Source of the DNA: Allopusillimonas ginsengisoli
Lineage (GTDB): Bacteria > Pseudomonadota > Gammaproteobacteria > Burkholderiales > Burkholderiaceae_B
Assembly: GCF_004153455.1 (NCBI RefSeq)
Contig: NZ_SDQE01000007.1
Span: 62,001 to 126,000 of the forward strand
DNA: 64,000 nucleotides
Direction of reading: 5' to 3'
Positions 10,017 to 19,583 of the stretch are shown here, piece by piece. The position numbers and the translations under genes were made by a program. How positions within the stretch are numbered: the stretch's first letter is position 1; each line of letters opens with the position of its first letter. The notes under the pieces were generated by a model. That model saw nothing but the letters and a program-made list of their open reading frames with translations. It made no database searches and had not been told where the DNA came from.

Positions 10017-12617
10017 ATGAACGGCGTGGCCAAGCCAGCCGTCACGCTCGAGGTGCTCCGCAAGCAGCTTGCCAGCAAGCGGAACGCCGCCATCGACGCG
10101 TTTCGCCATCACCTGCGCCCCGACACGCTGTTGACCGCGTTGCGCCGAATCACCGATCAGACACTGCGCGAACTGGTGCGCCTGCATCCACTGCCTGCCG
10201 GCGCGACGCTCGCTGCAGTCGGTGGCTACGGCCGCGGAGAGCTTTACCCTTATTCTGATGTCGATGTGCTGGTCCTGTTGCGCCACCCCCCTGGCCCCGA
10301 TGAAAGCAGCAAGATATCGTCCCTGATCGCCTCAATGTGGGATCTGGGGGTTGAGCCTGGTCACAGCGTCCGCACGGTAGAGGACTGTCAACGCGAAGCG
10401 GCCAACGACATCACTGTGGAAACGTCCCTGCTCGAGGCCCGCTGGCTGGTAGGCAGTAAAGATCTGTTGCAGGCCCTGCGCACGACGATGCGAGAACAAC
10501 TTGATCCCCAGACGTTTTTCCAGGCCAAACGGGCCGAAATGCAGCAGCGCCACGCTCGGCATCAAGATACGCCTTACGCACTCGAACCAAATTGCAAAGA
10601 GGCGCCCGGCGGCCTGCGTGATCTGCAAATTCTGTTGTGGATCGCCCAGGCTGCGGGACTGGGCCAAAGCTGGCGTGAGATCGCCCGGACCGACTGGCTC
10701 ATGCCCTCCGAATACCGAGCGCTGCGCCGTGCCGAACAAGCCTTCAAGCGCCTGCGTATAGAACTGCACCTATTGGCTGGTCGCCGCGAAGATCGCGTGT
10801 TGTTCGATCTGCAGCCAGCGCTGGCTGCCGTATATGGCTTCGAGGCAACCCGAAATCGCAGGCCGAGCGAAATACTCATGCAACGCTATTACTGGGCAGC
10901 GCGGGTCGTCAATCAGCTCAATGTCATTCTGATGCAGAGCATGGAAGAGCGCCTGTTCGCGCTGCCGGCAGACCAGACACGCGCCATCGACGACGATTTT
11001 TGTGTCGTGCGCGGGCGGCTGGGCATCAAGCGCGAAGATGGTTTCGAGCGCAATCCCGCGCTGCTGTTTCGTGCTTTTCTGGTGATGCAAGAGCACCCCG
11101 AAATTGAAGGCACAACGGCTCAGGCGCTTCGCGCCATGTGGCATGCGCGGCGCCGCATCGATGCGCAGTTCCGCCGCAATCCCGTGAACCGTCATCAGTT
11201 CCTGCAGATTCTGCAACAGCCGCGCGGTATTGTGCATGCGCTCAGGCGCATGACCATGCTCAATATTCTGCCACGCTACCTGCCCGTGTTTCGCCGCATC
11301 GTGGGGCAGATGCAGCACGACCTGTTTCACGCCTACACCGTCGATCAGCATATTCTGATGGTCGTGCGCAATCTTCGCCGCTTCACCATGCCCGAACATG
11401 CGCAAGAATACCCGCTAGCCAGCCAGCTGATCGCGGACTTCGACCGCCACTGGCTGCTTTATGTCGCAGCGCTCTACCATGACATTGCGAAAGGACGCGG
11501 TGGCGATCACTCCGAGCTGGGCGCCATTGAAGTGCGGCGTTTCTGTAACGACCATGGCATCGACGGCGCAGACAAAGACTTGGTCGAGTTCCTGGTCCGC
11601 GATCACCTGACCATGTCCATGGTGGCTCAAAAGCGCGATCTGAGCGACCCGGATGTCGTTCGGGAGTTCGTGCTCAAGGTCGGCGACGAACGCAGACTGA
11701 CGGCGCTCTATCTGCTAACGGTTGCCGATATCCGCGGCACAAGCCCCAAGGTATGGAATACCTGGAAAGGAAAACTGCTGGAAGATCTTTACCGGCAGGC
11801 GTTGGCTATGCTGGGTGGCGCACAGCCCGACACCAATACCGTCCTGGCACAGCGCAAGCAGGCCGCAGCAAATGAAATCCGCCTCATGGGACTGCGCGAC
11901 GAAAGCCGTGACGCGTTCTGGAGCCAGCTCGATGTGGCCTACTTCCTGCGCCATGAATCCAGTGAAATCGCCTGGCATACGCGGCAGCTTTACTATCGTG
12001 TCGACACGCAAGAGCCGGTCGTCAAGGCACGCGTCATTGGCCAGAATGAAGCCCTGCAGGTCATGGTATATACCCGCGACCGGGAGGATCTGTTCGTGAA
12101 TATCTGCCATTATTTCGATCGCCGAGGATTCAGCGTTCAGGATGCACGCATCCATACCACTCATCATCGCTGGGCGCTGGACAGCTTTATCGTGCTGTTG
12201 CCTGGTCTGGACAGAGACTATCGCTCGAATGCTTCACTGGTTGAACACGAACTGAACGAGGCGCTGCGCCCCGTCGCCCCGCCTTCTTTGCGTGCGCCCT
12301 CCAATACGCTTGCCCGACGGGTCGGTTCCCGCCGCGCGCGGGTATTTCCGATTGTGCCCAATGTCGAGCTTCAGCCAGATGAACACAGCACGTCCTGGCG
12401 ACTATCCGTCACGGCGGCCGACAGGCCCGGACTGCTTTATAGCCTGGCGCAAGTATTCGCAAAAAACAGCATAGGGCTCAAAATGGCCAAGATCATGACG
12501 CTGGGCGATCGTGTCGAAGACATTTTCATCATTGAGGGCGACATCCTTGGGCATCCTCGCGAACAACTTCGTTTCGAGCGCGATTTATTGACAACGCTTG
12601 ACACCTCGACTACCTGA
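10017..12617 (+). CDS. glnD: Bifunctional uridylyltransferase/uridylyl-removing enzyme GlnD
   Basis: Nitrogen sensor that uridylylates PII proteins when glutamine is low and reverses this when it is high. The nucleotidyltransferase motif VGGYGRGELYPYSDVDVLVL is near residues 58-78. The HD hydrolase is seen as LYHDIAKGRGGDHSELGA. Two ACT domains at the C terminus bind glutamine; the last includes VTAADRPGLLYSLAQVF. ATG at 10017 gives 866 aa; an in-frame GTG at 10005 that overlaps the map stop is an alternative. No PII gene is in the window. Confidence 0.95.
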   Translation: MNGVAKPAVTLEVLRKQLASKRNAAIDAFRHHLRPDTLLTALRRITDQTLRELVRLHPLPAGATLAAVGGYGRGELYPYSDVDVLVLLRHPPGPDESSKISSLIASMWDLGVEPGHSVRTVEDCQREAANDITVETSLLEARWLVGSKDLLQALRTTMREQLDPQTFFQAKRAEMQQRHARHQDTPYALEPNCKEAPGGLRDLQILLWIAQAAGLGQSWREIARTDWLMPSEYRALRRAEQAFKRLRIELHLLAGRREDRVLFDLQPALAAVYGFEATRNRRPSEILMQRYYWAARVVNQLNVILMQSMEERLFALPADQTRAIDDDFCVVRGRLGIKREDGFERNPALLFRAFLVMQEHPEIEGTTAQALRAMWHARRRIDAQFRRNPVNRHQFLQILQQPRGIVHALRRMTMLNILPRYLPVFRRIVGQMQHDLFHAYTVDQHILMVVRNLRRFTMPEHAQEYPLASQLIADFDRHWLLYVAALYHDIAKGRGGDHSELGAIEVRRFCNDHGIDGADKDLVEFLVRDHLTMSMVAQKRDLSDPDVVREFVLKVGDERRLTALYLLTVADIRGTSPKVWNTWKGKLLEDLYRQALAMLGGAQPDTNTVLAQRKQAAANEIRLMGLRDESRDAFWSQLDVAYFLRHESSEIAWHTRQLYYRVDTQEPVVKARVIGQNEALQVMVYTRDREDLFVNICHYFDRRGFSVQDARIHTTHHRWALDSFIVLLPGLDRDYRSNASLVEHELNEALRPVAPPSLRAPSNTLARRVGSRRARVFPIVPNVELQPDEHSTSWRLSVTAADRPGLLYSLAQVFAKNSIGLKMAKIMTLGDRVEDIFIIEGDILGHPREQLRFERDLLTTLDTSTT

Positions 12618-12666
12618 GCGCGGCTGCTATCATTGTCTAACTTTTTGCCATGGATTTTCGCGTTCG

Positions 12667-13158
12667 ATGATTGCCCACCCCAGAGTACTTCTTCACCTCA
12701 CCGCATTACTTTGTATTGCCGCAGTTGCCGTGGCGCTGATTTCACAGTTTGCCTTCGACATGCAGCCCTGCGCATGGTGTGTCTTGCAGCGGCTCATCTT
12801 TCTGGCCATCGCCGCCGTCTGCTGGTTGGGCCTGCTGGTCGGGCGGTTTAAGGCGGGGCTGCACAGAATGGCCGGGGCACTGGTCGCCCTGCTCGGCGGC
12901 GCAGGTGTTGTCGCTGCGTGGTACCAGTACTCCGTCGCGTCCAATATGTTTTCGTGCGACTTGACGTTTGCCGATCGCTTTATCGCCGGCTCGGGCCTGG
13001 ATGCTGCCCTGCCCTGGCTGTTCGGCATCTATGCAACCTGCATGGACGCGCGCGTATCGATACTGGGTATTGAATATGCGCTTTGGGGCATGGGACTGTT
13101 CATCATCACTGCCTTGTTGGGGCTGGCGATCATGTTGCGGGACTCTGACCAAAAATAA
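12667..13158 (+). CDS. dsbB: Disulfide bond formation protein DsbB
   Basis: Inner-membrane quinone reductase that re-oxidises periplasmic DsbA. The 163-aa protein has four hydrophobic helices. The first periplasmic cysteine pair is C35-x-x-C38 in QPCAWCVLQRL. The second pair is C97 in NMFSCDLTF and C125 in YATCMDARV, matching the two redox pairs of E. coli DsbB. The ATG at 12667 starts the family N terminus. It lies 49 nt downstream of glnD; its DsbA partner is not in the window. Confidence 0.93.
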   Translation: MIAHPRVLLHLTALLCIAAVAVALISQFAFDMQPCAWCVLQRLIFLAIAAVCWLGLLVGRFKAGLHRMAGALVALLGGAGVVAAWYQYSVASNMFSCDLTFADRFIAGSGLDAALPWLFGIYATCMDARVSILGIEYALWGMGLFIITALLGLAIMLRDSDQK

Positions 13159-13176
13159 AACACCCTGCATGCAGGG
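13155..13176 (-). terminator. Candidate terminator downstream of purF
   Basis: CCCTGCATGCAGGG (13163-13176) is a perfect palindrome, followed on the minus strand by a TGTTTTATTTTT tract. The stem is only five pairs around a four-base loop, so it is weak. It sits in the 58-nt convergent gap between dsbB and purF. Confidence 0.4.
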
Positions 13177-13216
13177 CATAGCTTTTGACGACCCTCTCAG
13201 GGAAGCTGAAACACGT

Positions 13217-14716
13217 CTATTCGTCTTTCTCGGTGGTGGCCATCTCGCCCGCCGTCGCCCGCTCACCGCGGCTGCGCTCCAGACGGTCCAGATAGTTGTC
13301 ATCGATGTCGCCCGTGACGTACTGGCCGTTGAAGCAGGACGACTCAAAACTGAGCATGGCGGGATTCAGGTCGCGAATCGATTGCTCCAGGTCGGCGAGA
13401 TCTTGATACACCAGGCCATCGGCACCGATTTCACGCGCTATTTCATCTGTCGAACGGCCCACCGCGATCAGTTCGCGCCGTGTGGGCATATCGATGCCGT
13501 ACACGTTGGGAAAGCGGACGGGCGGCGCGGCAGACGCGAAAAATACCTTGCGGGCGCCCGCCGCCTTTGCCATATCGACGATTTCACGGCTGGTAGTGCC
13601 GCGCACGATCGAGTCATCCACCAGCAGCACGTTCTTGCCGCGAAATTCCATATCAATGGCGCTGAGTTTCTGACGCACGGATTTTTTTCGAACGGCCTGA
13701 CCCGGCATGATGAAGGTGCGGCCAATATAGCGATTCTTGATAAACCCTTCGCGATAGTCCAGACCCAGTCGCGACGCCAATTGCATGGCTGAAGGGCGTG
13801 ATGAGTCAGGAATAGGCATCACCACGTCTATTTCGCCCAAACGCAACGTTTTGGCGACATTGTCGGCAAGATACTCGCCCATATTGAGGCGGGCGTTGTA
13901 AATGGACACATTGTCCATTACGGAGTCAGGCCTTGCGAAGTACACATACTCGAAAACGCAGGGCGTGAGGGCTGGCTGCTCGGCGCACTGGCGGCTGGAA
14001 AGATGGCCATCGAGATCAATAAAAACAGCTTCGCCAGGTTCGATATCCCGCACAAGGGTGTAGCCACAGCCGGTGAGCGCGACGGACTCGGAGGCAACCA
14101 TCCATTCGGTGCCAGCGTCGGTTTCGACGCTGCCAAGGCACAGCGGCCGTATCCCATGAGGATCCCGAAACGCCACCAGACCGTAACTGGCAATTTGGGC
14201 GATCACTGCATACGCGCCTCGTGCACGCCTGTGCACAGAGGATACAGCGGTAAAAATGGCATCTTCGTCCAATGTTCCACCGCTGGAGGCCTGCTGCAGC
14301 TCGTGGGCAAACACATTGAGCAGGACTTCGGAGTCGGAATTGGTATTGATATGACGGCGATCCACCTTGAACAGGGCTTCGCGCAGCTCACGCCAATTGG
14401 TGAGGTTGCCGTTATGAACAAAAGTGATGCCAAATGGCGCATTCACATAAAAAGGCTGGGCCTCGTCGACGCTGTCGCTGGAGCCCGCCGTTGGGTAACG
14501 AACCTGGCCCAGACCGCTGTTGCCCGGCAGAGACCGCATATTGCGGGTACGAAAAACATCGCGCACGAGCCCGTGCGCCTTGTACATATTGAAGAACTGC
14601 TCATGCGAGGTGGAAATGCCCGCCGCATCCTGACCGCGATGCTGCAGCAGCAGCAGGCTGTCGTAAATCAACTGGTTCACGGGGCCGTTACCTGCAACCC
14701 CTACGACTCCACACAT
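13217..14716 (-). CDS. purF: Amidophosphoribosyltransferase
   Basis: First committed enzyme of purine synthesis, making phosphoribosylamine from PRPP and glutamine. The N-terminal nucleophile is Cys2 (MCGVVGVAG), exposed after Met removal. LLLLQHRGQDAAGI and the glutaminase domain follow. The PRPP-binding loop is VLLVDDSIVRGTTS near residue 365. Length is 499 aa, as usual. It is last in a minus-strand folC-dedD-cvpA-purF series, the same order as in E. coli, and lies 21 nt after cvpA. No glycine cluster of a purine riboswitch is seen. Confidence 0.97.
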   Translation of the reverse strand: MCGVVGVAGNGPVNQLIYDSLLLLQHRGQDAAGISTSHEQFFNMYKAHGLVRDVFRTRNMRSLPGNSGLGQVRYPTAGSSDSVDEAQPFYVNAPFGITFVHNGNLTNWRELREALFKVDRRHINTNSDSEVLLNVFAHELQQASSGGTLDEDAIFTAVSSVHRRARGAYAVIAQIASYGLVAFRDPHGIRPLCLGSVETDAGTEWMVASESVALTGCGYTLVRDIEPGEAVFIDLDGHLSSRQCAEQPALTPCVFEYVYFARPDSVMDNVSIYNARLNMGEYLADNVAKTLRLGEIDVVMPIPDSSRPSAMQLASRLGLDYREGFIKNRYIGRTFIMPGQAVRKKSVRQKLSAIDMEFRGKNVLLVDDSIVRGTTSREIVDMAKAAGARKVFFASAAPPVRFPNVYGIDMPTRRELIAVGRSTDEIAREIGADGLVYQDLADLEQSIRDLNPAMLSFESSCFNGQYVTGDIDDNYLDRLERSRGERATAGEMATTEKDE

Positions 14717-14737
14717 TTTTGGATTCCTGTAATGCGA

Positions 14738-15226
14738 TCAATAAGGTAGCCACGACGCGAGCGAAGGCGGCAGCATCTGCTTAATTTGCTGTATACCACG
14801 CACCGCCGTGCCAGAGAGCCTGGCTTCTTGCCACCACGGCTCCTTGGGTAGTTCGGTATAACCGGCCAGCCCGACCAGAACAAGTACAAAAATCATGCCG
14901 CGAAGCAGGCCGAAGACGGCGCCCAGTCCATGGTCGGCAGGCGTGAGGCCGGTTTTTTCGATCAGGGTGCCAAGCATGACATTGAGCAACCCGACCAGTA
15001 ACAATACGACAAAGAACACTGCGGCATAGGCAACACCCGCACGAAGCAATGGATTTTCCAGCCAGTGGCTCAGCCAGTCGGACGCAAGCGGCCCCCACCA
15101 GATGGCAGCCATGAATGCTACAACGTAAGCGATGAGTGAAAGGACTTCCTTGATGAGGCCACGCAGCAGCCCGAGTAATGCGGACACTGCAAGTATGGCC
15201 AGGACAAGGTAGTCGAAGCTTGTCAC
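14738..15226 (-). CDS. cvpA: CvpA family inner-membrane protein
   Basis: Small membrane protein (162 aa) with about four helices, opening MTSFDYLVLAILAVSALLGL. The family is needed for colicin V export in E. coli and is linked to envelope stress, but its biochemical role is unsettled. The start overlaps the stop of the SPOR gene by ATGA and the stop is 21 nt from purF, so it is very probably in one operon with both. Confidence 0.9.
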   Translation of the reverse strand: MTSFDYLVLAILAVSALLGLLRGLIKEVLSLIAYVVAFMAAIWWGPLASDWLSHWLENPLLRAGVAYAAVFFVVLLLVGLLNVMLGTLIEKTGLTPADHGLGAVFGLLRGMIFVLVLVGLAGYTELPKEPWWQEARLSGTAVRGIQQIKQMLPPSLASWLPY

Positions 15227-16068
15227 TTAGCAGAAATGAAACCGTTGTCGTAACCCAGCGCCCTGAGGCGCGCCTGGGCTGCCTGGGCCGCATCGCGGGA
15301 CGGGAATGGGCCTACCCGCAAGCGATACGTGGGTTTGCCGCCGGACACCGCGTTTTCCACATAGGCATTGGTGACGCCTGAACTGACCAGACGATCCCGG
15401 CGCGACTGGGCGTCGGATTCGGACGTATAGGCGGCAATCTGCAGCACAAAATTGCCTTTTTGCGCTGCGGGCTTGCTGGCTGGCGGCGTTTTGCCTTCAA
15501 GCAGCGCAAGCGCCACTGACCCATCGTCGGTGCGCTTGATCTGATCTGCGCTCTTGGAAGGTTTGGGCTCAGGCTTGGGCTCAGCTTTCGGTTTAGGTTC
15601 TGGCTTGGGCTCAGGCTTGGGTTCAGGTTTGGGTTCAGGTGTGGACGCTGTTGGGTCTGCTGCGCTGGCATCGGGTTCAGCAGGGGCCTCCGCCTGCGCG
15701 GCGGTGCTGTCATCCGGCAAAGCGGGATTCGCGCCTTCGGGCTGCTGGACCGTGCCGGTATAGGCATCGGCCCCATGCGTGCCGTCCGTTCCGCCAGAGG
15801 ACGCATCGGCCAGGGTGCCAGAGTCGATGGCTGGCGGCTGTATTGCAGGGACGACCACTGGCGTTGGTGTTTCGACTGCGGGGTCCGGAGACTCGAACAG
15901 CATGGGAACGATGATGACAGCGAGCAACACCAGCGCCAGAGCCCCGATGAGGCGACGACGGGCGCGGTTGCGCAGTTCGCTGGCTTGCGCCTCGCTGGAC
16001 ATGGAGGACCGGGAAGCCGGGCGACGCTCCGACTTGGAGGCAGACTCGTTGCGAGAGAACAGACCCAT
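15223..16068 (-). CDS. dedD: SPOR-domain protein (DedD-like)
   Basis: Inner-membrane cell-division protein whose periplasmic SPOR domain binds denuded septal peptidoglycan. The 281-aa product has a basic cytoplasmic N terminus, one membrane helix at about residues 38-58, and a Pro/Ala-rich periplasmic linker. That linker contains repeated Lys-Pro-Glu-Pro units around residues 145-170. The C-terminal SPOR domain spans roughly 203-280 (FVLQIAAYTSESDAQSRRD). The position folC-dedD-cvpA-purF matches E. coli and supports the name. Confidence 0.88.
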   Translation of the reverse strand: MGLFSRNESASKSERRPASRSSMSSEAQASELRNRARRRLIGALALVLLAVIIVPMLFESPDPAVETPTPVVVPAIQPPAIDSGTLADASSGGTDGTHGADAYTGTVQQPEGANPALPDDSTAAQAEAPAEPDASAADPTASTPEPKPEPKPEPKPEPKPKAEPKPEPKPSKSADQIKRTDDGSVALALLEGKTPPASKPAAQKGNFVLQIAAYTSESDAQSRRDRLVSSGVTNAYVENAVSGGKPTYRLRVGPFPSRDAAQAAQARLRALGYDNGFISAK

Positions 16069-16132
16069 GAGACTAGAAACCTATGCTGTGTACAGGATGG
16101 CCAGCCGGCGCTGCGCGACCATGCCTGAAGAA

Positions 16133-17551
16133 CTAAGCAGTTGTGCGCCCCAGTTCGTTAAGCACGGGGCCGACAGTCGAAAAAGAACCGAACACAAGAA
16201 TTCTATCATTCAAAGCGGCCTGTTTCCGTGCCTCGTTAAAGGCCTGTACCGGATTATCAAAACTTGACACGATTGCGGCCTCTGTGTCGACAGGGCGTTG
16301 CGCCACCGCCCGGACAGCGGGTTGATGATCACGACGGCCCGATGGATCGATGTCGGGGTCCTGGCTATCGGTATTGCCTGCCTGGCCGGCGCTCAACGCC
16401 TTGCGAGCCGCCAGCACCTTGCGAACATGCCCGGCCATTGCCTCGCCATCGACACCGCGTTCGCCACCCAGCGTCACGCAATACCAGTTATCCACCCGGC
16501 TGGCCAGCTTTTCGATGACACCGTCTATGTCTTTGTCAGCCAGCATGCCCACAATGGCATAGGTCTTGGCAAAATGCCCCATATTGTCCAGATTCTGGCC
16601 CAGAGCGGCGGCGGCGTGGGGATTGTGCGCAACATCCAGCACGACGGTGGGCGTGCCCGGCAATATCTGCAGTCGGCCAGGCAGTGATACCTGGGAGAGC
16701 CCCAACCGCACTGCCTGCTGCGGAACAACCAGCACAGACCGCAAAGCTTCCAGCGCCGCCAGTGCTGCACAGGCATTGAGCAATTGATTGGCCCCTCGCA
16801 ACGCAGGATAGGCCAATGCGGCGCGGCGTTGCGATCGGCCGCCATAAGCCCACTGCTGCCTATCCCCGGAGTAGTTGAAATCCTTGCCGAACAGCCAGAG
16901 GTCGGCATTGATTTGCCTGGCATAATCAAGCAGCGAGGCTGGCGGAACGGGGTCCGCACAGATGGCCGGCCGGCCGGCACGGAAGATATGCGCTTTTTCC
17001 CAACCTATTTTTTCTCGGGTATTACCCAGATACTGCGCATGGTCAATGTCCACACTGGTGATAATGGCGCAATCGGCATCCACGAGGTTGACCGCGTCAA
17101 GCCGCCCGCCCAAGCCCACTTCCATAACGGCGACATCTACGCCTTGTTTGCTGAAAAGCATCAGCGCAGCCAAGGTGGTGTATTCAAAGTAGCTGAGCGA
17201 TGTATCACCGCGTGCGTGCTCAATGATGTCGAGCTGCTCAATGATGGCGCTGTCGCCAGCCGACTCGCCATTGAGGCGTATTCGTTCGTTGAAGTCGATC
17301 AGATGGGGAGAGGTGTACAGCCCGACCTTGTACCCTGCCGCCAGCAATATGGCCTCGAGCATGGCGCAGGTGGATCCCTTGCCGTTGGTTCCCCCCACGG
17401 TAATCTTGACGAACGGCAAGCTAAGATCCAGCTTCCGGGCGACCTCCCGGATGCGATCCAGGCCAAGATCTATGGCGACCCGATGCAGCGACTCAAGATA
17501 ATCCAGCCAGGTATGCAGGGGGTCGGCGGTGGTGGGTACAGAAGAAGACAT
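16133..17551 (-). CDS. folC: Bifunctional folylpolyglutamate synthase/dihydrofolate synthase
   Basis: Adds glutamate to dihydropteroate and to folates, retaining the cofactor in the cytosol. The start MSSSVPTTADPLHTWLDYLE gives 472 aa. An upstream extension of 32 codons would run through the T-rich flank of the PDH terminator, so it is rejected. The Mur-ligase P-loop is VGGTNGKGSTCAMLEA. DVAVMEVGLGGRLDAVN and VDIDHAQYLGNT are also family blocks. It heads the folC-dedD-cvpA-purF cluster and is separated from lpdA by a terminator. Confidence 0.94.
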   Translation of the reverse strand: MSSSVPTTADPLHTWLDYLESLHRVAIDLGLDRIREVARKLDLSLPFVKITVGGTNGKGSTCAMLEAILLAAGYKVGLYTSPHLIDFNERIRLNGESAGDSAIIEQLDIIEHARGDTSLSYFEYTTLAALMLFSKQGVDVAVMEVGLGGRLDAVNLVDADCAIITSVDIDHAQYLGNTREKIGWEKAHIFRAGRPAICADPVPPASLLDYARQINADLWLFGKDFNYSGDRQQWAYGGRSQRRAALAYPALRGANQLLNACAALAALEALRSVLVVPQQAVRLGLSQVSLPGRLQILPGTPTVVLDVAHNPHAAAALGQNLDNMGHFAKTYAIVGMLADKDIDGVIEKLASRVDNWYCVTLGGERGVDGEAMAGHVRKVLAARKALSAGQAGNTDSQDPDIDPSGRRDHQPAVRAVAQRPVDTEAAIVSSFDNPVQAFNEARKQAALNDRILVFGSFSTVGPVLNELGRTTA

Positions 17552-17560
17552 GGTATGCAC

Positions 17561-17601
17561 AGACAAAAAAGAAACGGCAGGCGCTGATATTAGCACCTGC
17601 C
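17561..17601 (-). terminator. Terminator of the aceE-aceF-lpdA operon
   Basis: On the minus strand, ten paired positions (17576-17585 with 17592-17601, one mismatch) enclose a six-base loop. They are followed by GTTTCTTTTTTG. This is a strong intrinsic-terminator shape between the lpdA stop and the folC start, so folC is probably transcribed separately. Confidence 0.7.
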
Positions 17602-17732
17602 GCCAGCAAACGTAGGCAAGACCACGCATGGTTCGCGGATCATGCACCGTTGCCGAATAGGCTGACGCCGTCGGGATCAGGAAGGGCCGAACCCGACAGC
17701 GCCTGAACCGACGGGCTCAGCCAACCCTGAGG

Positions 17733-19574
17733 CTATTTCTTCCTGACGGGCGGAATATCGGTACAACTACCTTCGGCCACCTCGGCCGCCATACCAACGG
17801 ATTCGCCCAGGGTTGGGTGCGGGTGAATGGTTTTGCCGATATCCACTGCATCCGCGCCCATCTCGACGGCCAGCGCAACTTCGCTGATCAGATCGCCGGC
17901 GTGCGTGCCGACGATACCGCCACCGAGGATGCGATGCGTCTCGGCATCGAACAACAGTTTGGTAAAACCTTCGTCGCGGCCGTTGGCAATGGCCCGCCCG
18001 GAAGCCGCCCAGGGGAACAGGCCTTTTGTGATGGCGATGCCCTCCTCGCGAGCCTGCTCTTCGGTCAGACCCACCCACGCGATCTCGGGGTCTGTATAGG
18101 CAACAGACGGAATCACCCGTGCGTCAAAGAAGCTTTTCTGGCCCGCAATGACTTCTGCCGCGACATGTCCCTCGTGGACGGCCTTATGTGCCAGCATGGG
18201 TTGCCCGACAATGTCGCCGATTGCGTAGATATGTGGAACATTGGTGCGCATCTGGCGATCGACGTCAATAAAACCACGATCGGTTACTGCGACGCCCGCC
18301 TTGTCCGCTCCGATATTCTTGCCATTGGGCGCCCGGCCAACTGCCTGCAGCACGAGGTCGTAGCGCTGCGGACCCTGCGGCGCCTTTTCGCCCTCGAATT
18401 CCACCCAAATGCCATCGTCCTTTGCGTGAGCGGCCACAGTCTTGGTTTTGAGCATCACATTGTCAAAGCGACGGGCGTTCATTTTTTCCCATACCTTGAC
18501 CAGGTCCCGATCAGCACCCTGCATCAGCCCATCCAGCATTTCGACCACGTCCAGACGAGTGCCCAGCGCAGAATAGACGGTTCCCATTTCCAGACCAATG
18601 ATGCCGCCACCAATGATCAGCATTTTCTTGGGAATGCTGGTGAGCTTGAGCGCACCCGTGGAGTCGACAATGCGCTCATCCTGAGGCAGGAATGGCAGCT
18701 TTACCGACTGACTGCCAGCGGCAATAATGGCCGAGCCAAACTTGATTGTTTGAGACGCGCCATCCGTACCCTTGACGGAAAGATGGTTCGGATCGGCAAA
18801 CTCACCCACTCCGGTGATTACTTTGACTTTGCGCGCCTTGGCCATGCCGGCAAGGCCTCCCGTCAGCTTGCCCACCACGCTGTCTTTGTAGCCACGCAAG
18901 CCATCGAGATCAATGGATGGCGCACCGAAGGTAATTCCGTGCTTGGTCAGTGACTGGGCTTCCTCCAGAACCGCTGCAGTGTGCAGCAAGGCCTTGGAAG
19001 GGATGCAGCCAACATTCAGGCATACGCCGCCCAGCGTTGAATAGCGCTCGACGAGCACAACGGAAAGCCCGAGGTCGGCTGCCCGAAACGCGGCTGAGTA
19101 TCCGCCTGGGCCTGCGCCCAGCACCAGCACATCACACTGCACATCGGCTGCGCCGGAATAACTCGAGGGTGCTGGCGCAGCCGCCTGCTGGCCACTCGGC
19201 GCCTTGGCTTCCCGCGCGCCGCCCGCGCCGCTTGCCTGGGAGGATGCATCAGTTGAGGCCCCCGCAGGCGCTTTGGGCTGTTGCGCTGGCGCGCTATCCT
19301 TGCCACCGGATGCTGACGCTTTTTCCTCGGCAGCTCCAGCAGCTTCAATGACTACCATGACGGCGCCTTCGGCTATTTTGTCGCCGACCTTGACCTGAAC
19401 CTGCTTGACCACCCCGCCCTGCTCGGCCGGGATCTCCATGGAGGCCTTGTCGGACTCCACAGTGATCAGGCTTTGCTCTGGCGCTATGGTGTCGCCTTCC
19501 GCGACCAACACTTCGATGACCTCTACCTGATCGAAGTCTCCGATATCCGGAACTTTTAATTCAATGGTGCTCAT
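17733..19574 (-). CDS. lpdA: Dihydrolipoyl dehydrogenase (PDH E3) with N-terminal lipoyl domain
   Basis: FAD enzyme that re-oxidises the dihydrolipoamide of E2 with NAD. At 613 aa it exceeds the usual ~475 because residues 1-80 form a lipoyl domain (lysine K43 in ESDKASMEIP), joined by an Ala/Pro/Ser-rich linker. The FAD motif VLGAGPGGYSAA is near residue 151 and the redox disulfide C185-x4-C190 lies in GGVCLNVGCIPSK. The C-terminal catalytic block is IHPHPTLGES. AGGAG precedes the ATG. It is the last gene of the PDH operon, nine bases after aceF. Lipoylated E3 subunits are known in several beta-proteobacteria. Confidence 0.95.
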   Translation of the reverse strand: MSTIELKVPDIGDFDQVEVIEVLVAEGDTIAPEQSLITVESDKASMEIPAEQGGVVKQVQVKVGDKIAEGAVMVVIEAAGAAEEKASASGGKDSAPAQQPKAPAGASTDASSQASGAGGAREAKAPSGQQAAAPAPSSYSGAADVQCDVLVLGAGPGGYSAAFRAADLGLSVVLVERYSTLGGVCLNVGCIPSKALLHTAAVLEEAQSLTKHGITFGAPSIDLDGLRGYKDSVVGKLTGGLAGMAKARKVKVITGVGEFADPNHLSVKGTDGASQTIKFGSAIIAAGSQSVKLPFLPQDERIVDSTGALKLTSIPKKMLIIGGGIIGLEMGTVYSALGTRLDVVEMLDGLMQGADRDLVKVWEKMNARRFDNVMLKTKTVAAHAKDDGIWVEFEGEKAPQGPQRYDLVLQAVGRAPNGKNIGADKAGVAVTDRGFIDVDRQMRTNVPHIYAIGDIVGQPMLAHKAVHEGHVAAEVIAGQKSFFDARVIPSVAYTDPEIAWVGLTEEQAREEGIAITKGLFPWAASGRAIANGRDEGFTKLLFDAETHRILGGGIVGTHAGDLISEVALAVEMGADAVDIGKTIHPHPTLGESVGMAAEVAEGSCTDIPPVRKK

Positions 19575-19583
19575 GGACGGCTC

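Noticed and set aside
15560-15650. Possible CRISPR-like array
   Set aside because: The repeat is short, contiguous, has no spacers and is in frame within a coding region.
15554-15763. Gly/Leu/Ser-rich repeated plus-strand frame
   Set aside because: It is the reverse reading of the Lys-Pro-Glu-Pro repeat in the SPOR gene.
17817-18953. 378-codon plus-strand frame opposite lpdA
   Set aside because: The lpdA product has all catalytic motifs; the opposite frame has none.
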